A stretch of DNA of 64,000 nucleotides from Sphingomonas immobilis. Lineage in GTDB: Bacteria; Pseudomonadota; Alphaproteobacteria; Sphingomonadales; Sphingomonadaceae. Under the pieces are notes generated by a model. It saw only the letters and a list, made by a program, of their open reading frames with translations. It ran no database searches and was not told the DNA's origin. Both the position numbers and the translations under genes were made by a program. Within the stretch, counting starts at the first letter, position 1, and each line of letters begins with the position of its first letter. Of this stretch, positions 34,903 through 42,719 are shown in pieces. The DNA lies in NCBI RefSeq assembly GCF_030580995.1, contig NZ_JAUQSZ010000008.1, positions 62,001 to 126,000 of the forward strand, written 5' to 3'.

Positions 34903-35690
34903 TGGAACAGATCCTCGGCGAGCGGGCGGTTGAGGTCCGCTGCCGGCCGGCTCTCGCCCTCGAAGGGATAGTTTCGCACGATTACGGCCGGAACGCCTTC
35001 TGCGCCCTCCCCGGTTGCGAGCGCGGCGGCGCTGGCGATCAGATCGGCGATGGCCACCTGCGTCACCTCCAGCGTGCGACCGTCGCGATCCACCTCGCCG
35101 CGCCTGTCATGCAGCGCGGGCAACCCCGCCGCGCCGATGCCGACCGCGGTCACGCCCATCCGCCACGGCCGCCCGAAGCTGTCGGAGATCACGACCGCGG
35201 GCCTCGGCCCGGACATCGCCAGCGCGTCGGCGATTCCTGCCGCCGAACGATCGGGGTCTTCGGGCAGCAACAACGCACGCTCCGCGCCGCCGGGGCCGAT
35301 ATTGGAGCGGTCGATCCCGGCATTGGCCATCACCAGCCCGAGCCTGTGGCGCGTAATCAGCACGTGCGGCACGGCGCGCAGGATCGTTGTCGATTCACGC
35401 AGTACCAGTTCGACGAGGCGCGGATCCTTGCGCGTGATCGCGGCGAGGCGCAGCGCCTCCTCCCCCGGCGTCACCGCGTCGAGCGCGACGAAGCGCCCCT
35501 CTGCCTTGGACACGATCTTCTGCGTCACGACGAGGATATCGCCTGCGATCAGGGCCGTGCCGCTTGCTTCGATCCCCGCGAGAATGGTCGCGGCGAGATC
35601 GTCACCGGGCACCACTTCGCCGATGCCGGTCAACGGGATGATTTCGATCGCGCGGCGAGCCCGTGTCGCGCCCGCCCGTTGAAGGTTCAC
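34899..35690 (-). CDS. cofE: Coenzyme F420-0:L-glutamate ligase
   Basis: 263 residues. The family motifs are IPLTGIGEVVPGDDLA, GDILVVTQKIVSKAEGR, and VVISDSFGRPWRMGVTAVGIG (metal-binding Asp region), ending in RNYPFEGES. It adds glutamates to F420-0 using GTP. It is the stand-alone form: the C-terminal flavin (nitroreductase-like) domain present in mycobacterial FbiB, which reduces dehydro-F420-0, is absent. GTG start with GGGAGG 6 nt upstream. It lies 84 bp after the SDR gene of the catabolic operon. Confidence 0.94.
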   Translation of the reverse strand: MNLQRAGATRARRAIEIIPLTGIGEVVPGDDLAATILAGIEASGTALIAGDILVVTQKIVSKAEGRFVALDAVTPGEEALRLAAITRKDPRLVELVLRESTTILRAVPHVLITRHRLGLVMANAGIDRSNIGPGGAERALLLPEDPDRSAAGIADALAMSGPRPAVVISDSFGRPWRMGVTAVGIGAAGLPALHDRRGEVDRDGRTLEVTQVAIADLIASAAALATGEGAEGVPAVIVRNYPFEGESRPAADLNRPLAEDLFQ

Positions 35691-35774
35691 GTCGCGCCTC
35701 CCGCAGCGGTCTTCCGGCTGTCTCCTTGGGTCAAGCCGGTCCGCCTTGCAAGCGTACCGGCGGACGTGACCGGA

Positions 35775-36530
35775 TCATGCGTGCGACAGCGCTGCCGCCG
35801 CCCAGCCGCCATCGACCGGCAACACCACGCCGGTGATGAACGACGCCCGTTCCGACGCGAGGAAAACGGCGGCATTGGCCAGTTCCTCCGCCTCCCCCGC
35901 GCGACCGAGCGGTATGCGGGAGATGTAGCGCGAGATATCGGCCTGTCCGCTCTCGACCAGCTTAGCCAGCATTTCGGTGCGGAACGTGCCCGGCGCGACC
36001 GCATTGACGCGGATGCCATACGGCGCCCAGTCGATCGCCAGCGCACGCAGCAGTCCGTCCACCCCCGCCTTCGACGCGCAATAGGCGGCCCGCTCGGGCA
36101 ACGCATGGCTGGCGGCGATCGAGGAGAGCATGACGATGCTCGTTCCCGGCTGGAGGAACGGCCGCGCCGCCTGCGCACCGGCGAAGACGCCGCGCATGTT
36201 GACGCGCATGACCTTGTCCCAATCATCGAGCGCGTAGCTGTCCGACGGGCCCGCGATGCTGATGGCGGCGTTGAGGACGACGGCGTGGACGCCCCCGCCG
36301 ATCTCCTCGGCAAGTTCGCACGCGCGCGTCATGTTGGCGGGATCGCCCGCGTCGCCGATGACGCTGCGATGCCCGCCGCCGAGCGCACCCTGTGCGGCCT
36401 CCAGCGCGTCGGCCGAAACGTCGACCCCGACCGTCAGATAGCCGTCACCGGCAAAGCGTGCTGCGATCGCGCGGCCAAGGCCCTGCGCGGCGCCGGTTAT
36501 GACGACGCCCTTGCGCTGCTTTTCCGTCAT
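35775..36530 (-). CDS. SDR-family oxidoreductase
   Basis: 251 residues of a classical short-chain dehydrogenase. The cofactor motif is VVITGAAQGLGRAIA, followed by LNAAISIAG, the catalytic SSIAASHALPERAAYCASKAG (Ser, Tyr, Lys) and the C-terminal ITGVVLPVDGG. The Asp after the second strand (VGVDVS) favours NAD. The ATG at 36530 starts the similarity; the frame upstream overlaps the acyl-CoA dehydrogenase. Acts on an alcohol/ketone of the pathway, not identified. Confidence 0.88.
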   Translation of the reverse strand: MTEKQRKGVVITGAAQGLGRAIAARFAGDGYLTVGVDVSADALEAAQGALGGGHRSVIGDAGDPANMTRACELAEEIGGGVHAVVLNAAISIAGPSDSYALDDWDKVMRVNMRGVFAGAQAARPFLQPGTSIVMLSSIAASHALPERAAYCASKAGVDGLLRALAIDWAPYGIRVNAVAPGTFRTEMLAKLVESGQADISRYISRIPLGRAGEAEELANAAVFLASERASFITGVVLPVDGGWAAAALSHA

Positions 36531-36552
36531 CGTGTCTTTCCTCTCCGTGCGC

Positions 36553-37704
36553 TCACCGCAAGCCCAACCCGCGCGCGATGATCCCGCGCAGGATCTCGCG
36601 CGTACCGCCGCGCAGCGAGAACGCGGGCACGCTGGCGACGGTATAGGCCAGCAGCTTGCCGAATTCGCGCGTGGCGGGGGCGTTGGGGGCAACCGCGATC
36701 AACTGGCGGGCGATATCGGGGATTTCCTGCTCGAACAGCGCACCGAGATCCTTGACGATCGTCGCGTGAAGGCCGGCGTCCTGCTTGTTCTCCAGCATCG
36801 CCGCGACCCCGCGCGACATCCGCCGCAGCGTCATCAGATGCGCCACCAGCCGACCGACCGCCGCCTCGGCCGCATCGCCGGGCGTAGTGCCGAGCAGCCG
36901 CGTCATCTCGACCAGCAGCGCCATCGACGACAGGAACCGCTCGGGCCCGCTGCGTTCGTAGGCGAGTTCGCTCATCACCTGTTCCCAGCCGTTGCCCTCC
37001 GCACCGATCAGCGCGTCGGCAGGAACGAAGGCGTCGTCGAACACCACTTCGTTGAAATGCCGCTCTCCGGCGAGATCGGTGATCGGGCGGATATCGATCC
37101 CCGGCAGGCTGAGATCGACGAGAATCTGACTGGTGCCCTTGTGGCGATCTGCCGGCGTGCCGCTGGTGCGGCAGAACAGCAGCATGAACTGCGCATTGTG
37201 AGCGTTGGTGGTCCACAATTTGGTGCCGTTGATGCGGAAGCCGCCCTCGACCGGCTCCGCGCGGGTGCGCACCGCCGCCAGATCGGATCCGACGTCGGGC
37301 TCGCTCATGCCGATGCACGTGTACGTCTCGCCCGCGGCCATGCCGGGCAGATAGCGCTGCTTCTGCGCCTCCGTGCCGTAGCGGAGCAGCAGGGGGCCGC
37401 TCTGCCGGTCGGCGATCCAGTGCGCCGCGACGGGCGCGCCGCTGGCCAGCGTTTCCTCGACGACGACATAGCGCTCGGCATTCGACCGCGCGTGGCCGCC
37501 ATATTGCGTCGGCCAGGTCATGCCGATCCAGCCGCGCGCGCCCAGCTTGCGGCTGAAGGCGGCGTCGAAGCCGTTCCAGGATTTGGCGCGCACCAGCGGC
37601 GGCACCCCGGCGAGCTCCTCCGCCAGAAAAGCGCGCACCTCGGTGCGGAGCTGCTCCGCCGCTTCCGAAAACGGCGCGGCCGGATAGGAAAGATCGGCGC
37701 TCAT
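36553..37704 (-). CDS. Acyl-CoA dehydrogenase, larger subunit of an adjacent pair
   Basis: 383 residues of an acyl-CoA dehydrogenase: N-terminal helical domain, middle domain with CIGMSEPDVGSDLAAV and GTKLWTTNAHNA, and C-terminal helical domain with GTREILRGIIARGLGL. The FAD is reduced and electrons pass to ETF. The start overlaps the stop of the next ACAD gene by 4 bp (ATGA), suggesting a heteromeric enzyme like the paired FadE proteins of steroid degraders. Substrate unknown. Confidence 0.88.
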   Translation of the reverse strand: MSADLSYPAAPFSEAAEQLRTEVRAFLAEELAGVPPLVRAKSWNGFDAAFSRKLGARGWIGMTWPTQYGGHARSNAERYVVVEETLASGAPVAAHWIADRQSGPLLLRYGTEAQKQRYLPGMAAGETYTCIGMSEPDVGSDLAAVRTRAEPVEGGFRINGTKLWTTNAHNAQFMLLFCRTSGTPADRHKGTSQILVDLSLPGIDIRPITDLAGERHFNEVVFDDAFVPADALIGAEGNGWEQVMSELAYERSGPERFLSSMALLVEMTRLLGTTPGDAAEAAVGRLVAHLMTLRRMSRGVAAMLENKQDAGLHATIVKDLGALFEQEIPDIARQLIAVAPNAPATREFGKLLAYTVASVPAFSLRGGTREILRGIIARGLGLR

Positions 37705-38765
37705 GCCGCCTGCTCCAGAACCGTCGGGGCGGTGATGAAGGGCCAGAAGCCATCGCCCGGCGCCGCCAGTGCGGCCTTCCCCAGGCGGCGCTGCCACACG
37801 GTTTCGCTGCCGAACTCGTCGCGCCAGCTCCACAGCGCCTTCGTGAAGAGATGCAGGCGGTGTTCTTCGGTGAAGCCGATCGCGCCGTGGACCTGATGCG
37901 CGATCGACGCGGCGATACCGGCCGCCTCCCCCACGCGGGCCTTCGCGACCGCGACGCCGAGCAGGGATGTATCGCCATCCCAGGCATCGGCCGCCAGCTC
38001 CGCCGCGGCGTTGGCGGCGGCGCATTGATCCGCCACGACCGCGAGCTGTTGCTGGATCGCCTGCAATTTGGCGATCGGCTTGCCGAACTGGATGCGCTCG
38101 CCGGCATATTGCACGGTCAATGCCAGCACCGTCTGCAACGCGCCCGCCATTTCCAGCGCCCGCATCAATGCGCCTGCGGCCTCGACGGCATCCGCATCGA
38201 ACCTGGCCGGTCTCGGTGCAACCTGGTCGGCGGGGAGACGTGCGTCGATTTCGAGATCGTCGCGCGCAAGGCCGTTGCCGGCCTCGCCGGGCGTCACGGC
38301 TAGGTCGCCGACGCGGGCCGCGATGATGTGGCCGCCGCCCAACAAGGTGATCGTGCCAGCGTGGCGCGCCCAGGGCACGCCGCTCGCCCGGCCGGAAACG
38401 CGCCATCCGTCGCCTTCGCGAACGACGTGGGCATCCTCGAGCTCGGCGAACGTCGCAATCCGGTCGGCGGGCGGCAACCCGGCCGCCGCAAGCATTGCGT
38501 TGGCGAGCATCGTCTCGCCGAGCGGCACGGGCGAGCCGAACCCGCCGCCGATGCGGATCAGCCGCAGCGCATCCGCCTCGGCCAGCCCGAACCCGCCGGC
38601 CTCTTCAGGCATCAGCGCGAACGGCAGGCCGATTTCGGCGACCGCGTCCCAAACGGATTCCGGCAATTCGCCGCGCCGCGCGGCGCGCGCAGCATCGTCA
38701 CCGGCTTTCTGTTCGAAAAGGCGCGTCGCGGTTTCCGTCAGGATTTCCAGGACGTCATTCATCAT
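37701..38765 (-). CDS. Acyl-CoA dehydrogenase, smaller subunit of an adjacent pair
   Basis: 354 residues. The acyl-CoA dehydrogenase fold is visible (AEIGLPFALMPEEAGGFGL, VQYAGERIQFGKPIAKLQAIQQQLA and HQVHGAIGFTEEHRLHLFTK), but the middle domain is short and lacks the usual MTEP-type motif. In paired ACADs of this type one subunit is degenerate, so the two genes likely form one heteromeric enzyme. Two consecutive ATGs (38765, 38762) are possible starts; an AAAGAG precedes them. Confidence 0.82.
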   Translation of the reverse strand: MMNDVLEILTETATRLFEQKAGDDAARAARRGELPESVWDAVAEIGLPFALMPEEAGGFGLAEADALRLIRIGGGFGSPVPLGETMLANAMLAAAGLPPADRIATFAELEDAHVVREGDGWRVSGRASGVPWARHAGTITLLGGGHIIAARVGDLAVTPGEAGNGLARDDLEIDARLPADQVAPRPARFDADAVEAAGALMRALEMAGALQTVLALTVQYAGERIQFGKPIAKLQAIQQQLAVVADQCAAANAAAELAADAWDGDTSLLGVAVAKARVGEAAGIAASIAHQVHGAIGFTEEHRLHLFTKALWSWRDEFGSETVWQRRLGKAALAAPGDGFWPFITAPTVLEQAA

Positions 38766-38801
38766 CGGCTCTTTCAAGCGACCGGGGCATCGCCGCCGCG
38801 C

Positions 38802-39566
38802 TCACTTCGGCGGCATCCGCATCGCGCCATCAATGCGGACGGTTTCGCCGTTTATCATCCCGTTTTCGAGCATGTGAGCGGCGAGTTTGCCGAATTCGGC
38901 GGGGCGGCCGAGGCGGGGCGGGAACGGAATCTTCGCGCCGAGCGATGCCTTGATCTCGTCGCCGAGGCGATCGAGGATCGGCGTGTCGAACACGCCCGGC
39001 GCGATCGAATTGACGCGGATACCGCGCGCGGCGAGATCGCGGGCCGCGACCAGCGTCATGCCGACGATCCCGGCCTTGGACGATGCATAGGGAATCTGCC
39101 CGATCTGGCCCTCGTACGCGGCGACCGACGCCGTCAGCACGATCGCGCCGCGTTCGCCGTCGACGGGTTCGTTGCGCGCCATTCGCGCCGCCGCCAGGCG
39201 CAGCACGTTGAAGCTCCCGATCAGGTTCAGCCGCACGATCGCCTCATAGGTTTCGAGCGATCCCGGCGCGCCGTCACGGTCGAGCACCCGCAGCGTCGCG
39301 CCGCGCCCCGCGCAATGCACCATGCCGCGCAGCTCGCCCAATTGCTGCGCGATATCGAGCGCAGCATCGAACTGGCCGCTGTCGGTGATATCGGCGGCGG
39401 CGAAGCGCGCATTGTCGCCGAGATCGGCCGCGACCTGTTCGCCATTCGACGACGGCAGATCGACCAGTACCACCTTGCCACCGCCCGCGACGATGCGCTC
39501 GGCAGTCGCGAGGCCGAGGCCGCCCGCGCCGCCCGTCACGACCGTGACGTTGCCCTGCAATTCCAT
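38802..39566 (-). CDS. 3-hydroxyacyl-CoA dehydrogenase type II-like SDR
   Basis: 254 residues. Motifs: [25 protein letters not shown] (NAD-type acidic residue), HCAGRG, active-site [20 protein letters not shown] followed by SK, and the C-terminal [20 protein letters not shown]. These match the HSD10/type II 3-hydroxyacyl-CoA dehydrogenases, which oxidise the beta-hydroxyl of acyl-CoA with NAD. It lies 3 bp after the stop of the ACAD gene upstream, within the beta-oxidation operon. Confidence 0.88.
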   Translation of the reverse strand: MELQGNVTVVTGGAGGLGLATAERIVAGGGKVVLVDLPSSNGEQVAADLGDNARFAAADITDSGQFDAALDIAQQLGELRGMVHCAGRGATLRVLDRDGAPGSLETYEAIVRLNLIGSFNVLRLAAARMARNEPVDGERGAIVLTASVAAYEGQIGQIPYASSKAGIVGMTLVAARDLAARGIRVNSIAPGVFDTPILDRLGDEIKASLGAKIPFPPRLGRPAEFGKLAAHMLENGMINGETVRIDGAMRMPPK

Positions 39567-39569
39567 CGC

Positions 39570-40838
39570 TTACTCTCCCGCGCCGTAAAGCGCGCGCGCG
39601 GCCTCTGCGCGTCGCGGCAGATGATAGTCAGGGAACGGCGTCGGATCGGGCTCGATGCCCTTCAGCAACTCGCGTGCGACGGTGATCTCGTGGACTTCGG
39701 TCGGCCCATCGGCGAGCCCGAGATAATAGGATTCGATAACCCACTGCGCGAACGGCATCTCGGTCGAAAGGCCGAGCGAGCCGTGCAGGTGCAGCGCGCG
39801 CCCGGCGATGTCGTGCATCACCTGCGGCATGGTGAATTTCACCGCGGCGATATCCTTGCGGACCTTGAAGTAATCGCCGTGCTTGTCGATCTTCCACGCC
39901 GTCTGCAGCACGAGCAGCCGGAACTGTTCGAGCTGCACCCAGGATTGCGCGATTTTCTCCTGCACGAGCTGCTTCTGCGAGAGCAGGCTGCCCTTGGTCG
40001 TGCGCGATACGGCGCGGCGCTTCATATATTCGAGCGCTTTGCGCGCCTTGGCGATGGTGCGCATCGCGTGGTGGATGCGCCCGCCGCCAAGCCGCGTCTG
40101 CGCCACCACGAAACCCTGCCCGGGCGCGCCGAGCATGTGATCGAGCGGCACGCGCACGTCGGTGTAGCGGACATAGCCATGCGTCGGATGCGAATTACCG
40201 TAACCGACGTCGCGCAGCACCTCGAGCCCCGGCGTCCCGCCCGGCACGATCAGCGTCGAGATGCTCTCGTGCGGCTTCGCATCGAATTCGCTCTTGGCCA
40301 TGACGATGAAGAAATCGGCGGTGCTGGCATTGGTCGAGAACCATTTCTCGCCGTTGATGACCCAGTGATCGCCGTCACGCACCGCCGTCGTGTCGATCAA
40401 CAGCGGATCGGCCCCGCCCTGCGGCTCGGTCATCGAGAAGCAGGAAACGATCTCACCATCGAGCAGCGGCTGGAGATAGCGCGCCTTCTGGTCGGGCGTG
40501 CCGAAGCGGGCGAGGATCTCGGCATTGCCGCTATCGGGTGCCTGATTGCCGAACACGATCGGCCCGAATTTGGCGGCACCGATCAGCTCGTTCATCAGCG
40601 CGAGCTTGACCTGGCCGTAGCCCGCCCCGCCCAGCTCCGGGCCGAGATGGCAGGCCCACAGCCCGCGCTTGCGAACCTCGTCCTGCAACGGGCGCACCAG
40701 CCGGATATTCTCCCGGTTCTTCACGTCGAAGGGATTGGCCAGCAGGAAATCGAGCGGCGCAACCTTCTGCTCGACGAACGCCTCGATCCAGTCGAGCTCC
40801 TGCTGGAAATCGGGATCGGTTTCGAAACTCCACGTCAT
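39570..40838 (-). CDS. Acyl-CoA dehydrogenase (ACAD10/11-like)
   Basis: 422 residues. Middle domain marks are SCFSMTEPQGGADPLLIDT and INGEKWFSTNASTADFFIVMAKS; the C-terminal part has GGGRIHHAMRTIAKARKALEYMKRRAVSR and LADGPTEVHEITVARELL. The WFSTNA and GGGRIHHAMR forms are typical for the ACAD10/11 group, which in bacteria travels with an aminoglycoside-phosphotransferase-like protein, as found directly upstream. The ATG at 40838 begins the conserved N-terminus. Confidence 0.9.
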   Translation of the reverse strand: MTWSFETDPDFQQELDWIEAFVEQKVAPLDFLLANPFDVKNRENIRLVRPLQDEVRKRGLWACHLGPELGGAGYGQVKLALMNELIGAAKFGPIVFGNQAPDSGNAEILARFGTPDQKARYLQPLLDGEIVSCFSMTEPQGGADPLLIDTTAVRDGDHWVINGEKWFSTNASTADFFIVMAKSEFDAKPHESISTLIVPGGTPGLEVLRDVGYGNSHPTHGYVRYTDVRVPLDHMLGAPGQGFVVAQTRLGGGRIHHAMRTIAKARKALEYMKRRAVSRTTKGSLLSQKQLVQEKIAQSWVQLEQFRLLVLQTAWKIDKHGDYFKVRKDIAAVKFTMPQVMHDIAGRALHLHGSLGLSTEMPFAQWVIESYYLGLADGPTEVHEITVARELLKGIEPDPTPFPDYHLPRRAEAARALYGAGE

Positions 40839-40860
40839 CGGAGACAGTCCTTTTTCAAAA

Positions 40861-41916
40861 TCATGCGCGGTCCAGCGTGGCGGCGGCGCGGGCGACGAGG
40901 CCCTTGGCGGAGGCGTGCAGCCGCGCCCCGACCGCCGGGTCGGCATGACCGGCGCAGGCGCGCGCGTGTGTACCTTCGAGGATGATGCCGAACTTGTAGC
41001 AGGCGAGCGCCTCGAACCAGGGCAGCGCCGCCATCGAACGGCCGGTGATCGCGGCGTAGCGTTCGATCAGCGCCTCGACCGGCGGGAAGGCGTCCCACGG
41101 TTCGACCTTGAGGCTCAGCAACCCCTCGTTGCGCGCGTTGGGCCACACCGTCACCAGCCGCGCGAGATCGAGCAGCGGATCGCCCAATGCCGCCAATTCC
41201 CAATCGAGGATCGCGGCGAGCCCGCCGGTGTCGCGGCGGAACAGCACGTTGGCGATATGATAGTCGCCATGCATCAGGCCGGCGTGACGATCCTCGGGCA
41301 GATTGGCCCGCAACCAGTCGCCGATCGCCGTAACGGGCCCGAGCGCTTCCGGCCCCGGCCAGCCCGCAAGATCGGCATAGCCCGCCAGTTGTGAGGCCCA
41401 GCGATCGACCTGCCGCTCGACGAAGCCATCGGTGGACCCGAGTGTCGCGATCGCGCCGCGATCGACCGGCACGCTCGCTAAAGCGGCGAGCCCTTCGGCA
41501 AGCGCGATCCCCATGCCGTAGCGGAACGCGGGATCGCTGCCGGCGCGCTCCGGCATCTCGCTGGTCGCGTTGAAACCATCGACCTCATCGGTGACGAGGA
41601 AAGTGCCGCCGAGGATTTCCGCGTCCTCGCACAGCCCGCGCAGGCGCGGGTGCGGCAGGTCCGTCTCCGCGAGCGCCGCAAGCACGATCGCCTCGCGGCG
41701 GATGGTCTTTTCGCTCGATGCGCGGTCGGGCGGCGGGCGGCGCAGAACGAGGTTCCGGTCGCCGGCGGTGAAGCGCAGGATCAGGTTCTGCGTGCCCCCG
41801 ACCAGCGCGCGCACGTCGCGCACCGGCCCGTCGGCGATCCCGGCGTCGTTGAGCCAGGCCGCGAGACGCGCGCTATCCAGATCCTGGGACCGTCCGGCCA
41901 CCAGCGACGCCGTCAC
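40861..41916 (-). CDS. Phosphotransferase-family protein (APH-like, ACAD10/11 partner)
   Basis: 351 residues of an aminoglycoside-phosphotransferase-type kinase: LVGGTQNLILRFTAGDRNLVLRRPP (Arg/Lys of the N-lobe), the catalytic GLMHGDYHIANVLF and the metal-binding ILDWELAALGDPLLDL. In mammals ACAD10/11 fuse a domain of this type to an acyl-CoA dehydrogenase and use it in 4-hydroxy acid catabolism by phosphorylation. Here it is a separate gene just before the ACAD10/11-like gene. GTG start overlapping the hydratase stop (GTGA). Confidence 0.87.
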   Translation of the reverse strand: MTASLVAGRSQDLDSARLAAWLNDAGIADGPVRDVRALVGGTQNLILRFTAGDRNLVLRRPPPDRASSEKTIRREAIVLAALAETDLPHPRLRGLCEDAEILGGTFLVTDEVDGFNATSEMPERAGSDPAFRYGMGIALAEGLAALASVPVDRGAIATLGSTDGFVERQVDRWASQLAGYADLAGWPGPEALGPVTAIGDWLRANLPEDRHAGLMHGDYHIANVLFRRDTGGLAAILDWELAALGDPLLDLARLVTVWPNARNEGLLSLKVEPWDAFPPVEALIERYAAITGRSMAALPWFEALACYKFGIILEGTHARACAGHADPAVGARLHASAKGLVARAAATLDRA

Positions 41917-42716
41917 TCGGGATCGCCGCCATACGGCGACCAGTTGGGCTTGCGCTTTTCGAGAAAGGCGGTGGCGCCTTCCTTCATGTCGTCTCCGAAG
42001 AAGAACGGCAGGTTGAAGAATTGCGCGGCATCGAGCGCCTGCGAGGCCGGCATGTCGGAGAGCAAAGTGAAGGCGCGGCGGCCGAGCGCGACGGCAGTCG
42101 GCGCGACCTTCTCGAAGCGGCGCGCATAATCGCCGACGATGCGCCACATATCGTCGCGGTCGGTCGCAACCTTGTTGACGAAGCCGAGGCGGTGGCCCTC
42201 CGCCGCGTCGATCGGGTCGCCGGTCAGCATCATCTCGAGCAGGATTTTGCGCGGGATGGCGCGGGCGAGATGCGCGACGATGATCATCGGAAACAGCCCG
42301 ACCTTCACCTCGGGCACCGCGAATTTCGCGCCATCGACCGCGACGATGATGTCGCACATCCCCGCCAGCCCCATGCCGCCTGCGGAAGCGGGGCCGTTGA
42401 CCGCCGCGATCACCGGCTTGTCGGCGGCGAGCATCAGCTTGTGCGCCTCGACGATGGCGGACGGCCAGGACCATGCCTCGACCGGGCTCATCTCACCGAA
42501 GGCCGCCATCTGCTTGAGGTCGCCGCCCGCGCAAAAGGCGTCGCCCGCGCCGCTGATCACCACCGATCGTACCGCCGGATCGGCGAAATGCGAGCGCAGG
42601 CCCGCCAGCACGCCTGCCGACGAATTCTTGTCGAGCGGATTGCGCGCGTCCGGGCGATTGAGGATGATCCGCCCGAGGCTGCCCTCGCGATCGACGATGA
42701 TGTGCGGCTCGCTCAC
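41913..42716 (-). CDS. Enoyl-CoA hydratase/isomerase family protein
   Basis: 267 residues of the crotonase fold. The oxyanion-hole segments are ISGAGDAFCAGGDLKQMA and AAVNGPASAGGMGLAGMCD, and the conserved AKFAVPEVKVGLFP follows. The second catalytic Glu of true hydratases is not obvious in the first helix region, so it could be an isomerase or a different crotonase. GTG start 3 bp after the stop of the ligase gene. Confidence 0.88.
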   Translation of the reverse strand: MSEPHIIVDREGSLGRIILNRPDARNPLDKNSSAGVLAGLRSHFADPAVRSVVISGAGDAFCAGGDLKQMAAFGEMSPVEAWSWPSAIVEAHKLMLAADKPVIAAVNGPASAGGMGLAGMCDIIVAVDGAKFAVPEVKVGLFPMIIVAHLARAIPRKILLEMMLTGDPIDAAEGHRLGFVNKVATDRDDMWRIVGDYARRFEKVAPTAVALGRRAFTLLSDMPASQALDAAQFFNLPFFFGDDMKEGATAFLEKRKPNWSPYGGDPE

Positions 42717-42719
42717 GGC

